Shown: one piece after another, positions 61,925-64,000 of the stretch | Layout of the letters: each line of letters begins with the position of its first letter | Position numbering within the stretch: position 1 is the first letter of the stretch | Source: Nitrogeniibacter sp041600915 | GTDB taxonomy: Bacteria > Pseudomonadota > Gammaproteobacteria > Burkholderiales > Rhodocyclaceae | DNA: 64,000 nt | Direction of reading: 5' to 3' | Assembly (NCBI GenBank): GCA_041600915.1 | Contig: JBFIJC010000001.1 | Coordinates: 28,274 to 92,273, forward strand | The notes under the pieces: generated by a model | What the model saw: only the letters and a program-made list of their open reading frames with translations | Told to the model about the DNA's origin: nothing | The model's database searches: none | Position numbers and translations under genes: made by a program

Positions 61925-62446
61925 ATCGCTCAGGAAAAGAAGCAGCGCGTTAATTCAGAAATTACCGCGCCGGAAGTGCGTCTGATCGACGCCGACGGGG
62001 AGCAGGCAGGCGTTGTCGCCATTCGTGCAGCACTGGCGATGGCCGATGAAGTGGGCTTGGATCTGGTTGAGATCGCTCCGCTGGCCGAACCGCCGGTCTG
62101 CCGCATCATGGATGTCGGCAAGTTTAAGTATCAGAGCGCCAAGAAAGCGCATGAGGCCAAGCTTAAGCAGAAGCAGGTTCAGGTCAAGGAAGTCAAACTG
62201 CGTCCGCGAACGGACGAGAACGACTATCAGATCAAGCTGCGCAATCTGAAACGCTTCCTGGAAAACGGCGACAAGGTCAAAGTAACGCTGCGCTTCCGCG
62301 GACGTGAGATGGCGCACCAGGAATACGGCATGCGCCAGCTTGAGCGTATCAAGGCCGATCTGGTTGAGCTGGCAAACGTTGAGCAGATGCCGAAGATGGA
62401 AGGGCGCCAGATGGTCATGATCATCGCGCCGAGCAAGAAGGTTTAA
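61925..62446 (+). CDS. infC: Translation initiation factor IF-3
   Basis: 173 residues with ATC as start codon at 61925, preceded by GGAG 9 nt earlier; the protein then begins MAQEKKQRVNSEITAPEVRLI as in relatives. Non-AUG start is the known autocontrol of infC, because IF-3 itself rejects such starts. The only ATG in frame would cut 17 residues or more. Confidence 0.93.
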   Translation: MAQEKKQRVNSEITAPEVRLIDADGEQAGVVAIRAALAMADEVGLDLVEIAPLAEPPVCRIMDVGKFKYQSAKKAHEAKLKQKQVQVKEVKLRPRTDENDYQIKLRNLKRFLENGDKVKVTLRFRGREMAHQEYGMRQLERIKADLVELANVEQMPKMEGRQMVMIIAPSKKV

Positions 62447-62566
62447 AGGTTTTTGCGCAGTGCGCAAGAAGTAGGGGAAGTGCCAGTCACTTCCATGACA
62501 AGTGGAGCCGGGTAAAAAAATACGCGTAGTCGCGTTACCTGGTGCCATGACATAACAGGAGCAGTC
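62447..62566 (+). promoter_or_regulatory. rpmI-rplT leader with two hairpins
   Basis: TTGCGC/GCGCAA (62453-62467) and GGAAGTG/CACTTCC (62476-62494) precede rpmI. In proteobacteria L20 represses rpmI-rplT by binding such a leader. Equivalence to the known L20 site is inference. Confidence 0.35.
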
Positions 62567-62764
62567 ATGCCCAAGATGAAAACGAAGAGCGGCGCAAAAA
62601 AGCGGTTCAAGCTGCGCGCCGGCGGTGGCATCAAGCGTGCCCAGGCGTTCAAACGTCACATTCTGACCAAGAAGACCACCAAGGTGAAGCGCCACCTGCG
62701 CGGTGTTCTGGAGGTTCATGAGTCTGACGTCAAGATGGTTCGCGCCATGTTGCCTTACGCCTGA
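62567..62764 (+). CDS. rpmI: 50S ribosomal protein L35
   Basis: 65 residues. MPKMKTKSGAKKRFK start and HILTKKTTKVKRHLRG. Basic small ribosomal protein; AGGAG upstream. Cotranscribed with rplT. Confidence 0.97.
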   Translation: MPKMKTKSGAKKRFKLRAGGGIKRAQAFKRHILTKKTTKVKRHLRGVLEVHESDVKMVRAMLPYA

Positions 62765-62776
62765 TAGGAGAAAAAG

Positions 62777-63136
62777 ATGTCCCGAGTTAAACGTGGTGTA
62801 ACGGCCCGCGCCCGCCACAAAAAAGTCCTTGCTCAAGCCAAGGGCTATCGCGGTCGCCGCAAGAACGTCTATCGCGTCGCCAAACAGGCGGTGATGAAAG
62901 CCGGTCAATATCAGTATCGTGACCGTCGTCAGCGCAAGCGTCAGTTCCGTGCTCTGTGGATTGCCCGTATCAACGCGGCTTCCCGTGAATTGGGTCTGAC
63001 CTACAGCGTCTTCATGAACGGCCTCAAGAAAGCCGCGATTGAAGTCGACCGCAAGGTGCTGGCCGATCTGGCAGTGTTCGACAAGCCGGCGTTTGCCGCG
63101 CTGGTAGAACAGGCCAAGGCAAAGCTCGCTGCATAA
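62777..63136 (+). CDS. rplT: 50S ribosomal protein L20
   Basis: 119 residues. MSRVKRGVTARARHKKVLAQAKGYRGRRKNVYR-type start, RIN-AASRELGLTYS further on. rRNA assembly protein and autorepressor of its operon. AGGAG upstream. Confidence 0.97.
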   Translation: MSRVKRGVTARARHKKVLAQAKGYRGRRKNVYRVAKQAVMKAGQYQYRDRRQRKRQFRALWIARINAASRELGLTYSVFMNGLKKAAIEVDRKVLADLAVFDKPAFAALVEQAKAKLAA

Positions 63137-63155
63137 GCGGATGCAGCTCAAAGAA

Positions 63156-63180
63156 AGGAGGCCTGGCCTCCTTTTTTTTT
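63156..63180 (+). terminator. Hairpin between rplT and pheS
   Basis: Stem AAAGGAGG / CCTCCTTT with CCTGG loop, then T run. Terminator or attenuator upstream of pheS. Confidence 0.8.
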
Positions 63181-63205
63181 CTGAATTGATTTACGGCCAT
63201 TGTTC

Positions 63206-64000
63206 ATGAACGAGCTCGACACTCTCGTAGCGCAAGCCCGCACCGATTTTGAGACTGCGGCTGACACCTCGCAACTCGATGTCGCCAAATCGCGGTATCT
63301 CGGCAAGGGCGGCGCCATCACCCAGCAAATGAAGACGCTGGGGCAACTGGGTCCGGACGAACGCCGGGCATCTGGCGCGCTGATCAATGCCGCCAAGGAT
63401 CAGATCGAGACGGCGCTTGAAGCGCGTCGCGAAGCGATTCGCGACGCCGCCCTGGCAGTTCAACTGTCGGCAGAAGCGCTGGATGTGACCTTGCCCGGTC
63501 GTGGCATGGGCAAAGGCGGCTTGCATCCGGTGAGCCGGACGCTGGAGCGTATCGAGGCCTTGTTCCGGTCGATCGGCTTTGAAGTGGCGGACGGTCCGGA
63601 AATCGAAACCGATTTTCTCAACTTTACCGCCCTGAACACGCCGGAAAACCATCCGGCCCGCTCGATGCACGACACCTTCTACCTTGAAGGGGCGGACGAT
63701 GTTTTGCTGCGCACCCACACCAGCCCGGTTCAGGTCAGAACCATGCGCGCGCATGTGGCGCAGTATGGTGAGCGCGAGCATATGCCTGAGATCCGGGTGA
63801 TTATCCCCGGTCGGGTGTATCGCGTTGACTCCGACGCCACGCATTCGCCGATGTTCCACCAGGTCGAAGGCCTGTGGGTGGGTGAGGACATCAGTTTTGC
63901 CGATCTCAAAGGCGTGATCGCTGATTTTCTGCGCAAGTTTTTCGAGACTGACGATCTTCAGGTGCGTTTCCGCCCGTCCTTCTTCCCCTTTACCGAGCCG
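63206..64000 (+). CDS. pheS: Phenylalanyl-tRNA synthetase alpha subunit (3' end outside window)
   Basis: First 265 residues. N-terminal coiled coil (about 1-85), then GRGMGKGGLHPVSRTLERIEALFRSIGF and the catalytic motif with THTSPVQVRTM and RPSFFPFTEP at the window end. No strong ribosome binding site before ATG 63206. pheT expected beyond the window. Confidence 0.96.
   Translation, partial: MNELDTLVAQARTDFETAADTSQLDVAKSRYLGKGGAITQQMKTLGQLGPDERRASGALINAAKDQIETALEARREAIRDAALAVQLSAEALDVTLPGRGMGKGGLHPVSRTLERIEALFRSIGFEVADGPEIETDFLNFTALNTPENHPARSMHDTFYLEGADDVLLRTHTSPVQVRTMRAHVAQYGEREHMPEIRVIIPGRVYRVDSDATHSPMFHQVEGLWVGEDISFADLKGVIADFLRKFFETDDLQVRFRPSFFPFTEP

Noticed and set aside
63141..63188. 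Short pheM-like leader peptide ahead of pheS
   Set aside because: The frame has only two Phe codons, both inside the T tract of the hairpin, and no ribosome binding site.

Overview
The window joins a betaproteobacterial chromosome, most like Rhodocyclales (Azoarcus/Thauera-type), to two mobile elements. The host assignment rests on gene order (gyrA-serC-pheA-hisC-tyrA-aroA-cmk-rpsA-ihfB-lapAB, then thrS-infC-rpmI-rplT-pheS), the tmRNA with its ANDKRFALAA tag, and high-GC codon use. It is inferred from memory of gene families, not from a search.

Region 1 (1-29129) is the late half of a siphovirus-type prophage, all genes on the plus strand. A few small genes of unknown function and an HTH protein come first. 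A promoter followed at once by a terminator (1091-1187) comes next, then terS, terL, portal and a MuF-type head protein. The complete lysis set (holin, SAR endolysin, nested Rz/Rz1) lies inside the head module, before scaffold and major capsid. A 5.3 kb accessory block separates capsid from connector: a methyltransferase fused to a DUF115-like domain, a permuted papain-like enzyme and a protein with thirteen 22-residue repeats. Connector, neck, tail tube, the frameshifting chaperone pair, tape measure and tail tip follow. Integrase and repressor would lie left of the window.

Region 2 (29130-29764) is a short host stretch with initiator tRNA-fMet and two convergent terminators, the second of which originally ended tmRNA transcription.

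Region 3 (29765-36169) is a 6.4 kb integrated island in the 3' end of ssrA. It is bounded by a 17-bp direct repeat, has integrase arm-type repeats at both ends, and carries a tyrosine integrase, a serine recombinase, a candidate replication initiator with small DNA-binding-like partners, and two exported proteins. It brings a terminator that replaces the one ssrA lost.

Region 4 (36153-64000) is host core genome: ssrA, gph, ubiG, an OmpA-family protein and mtaD on the minus strand; then on the plus strand the gyrA-to-ihfB supraoperon (with aroA and cmk fused into one frame), lapAB, ugd, hldA, cysM, the ydbH-ynbE-ydbL envelope lipid-transport set, a PolB-type exonuclease, tRNA-Val, and thrS-infC-rpmI-rplT-pheS. 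pheS is cut by the window end. A short Thr-rich reading frame followed by a terminator precedes thrS and looks like an attenuation leader.
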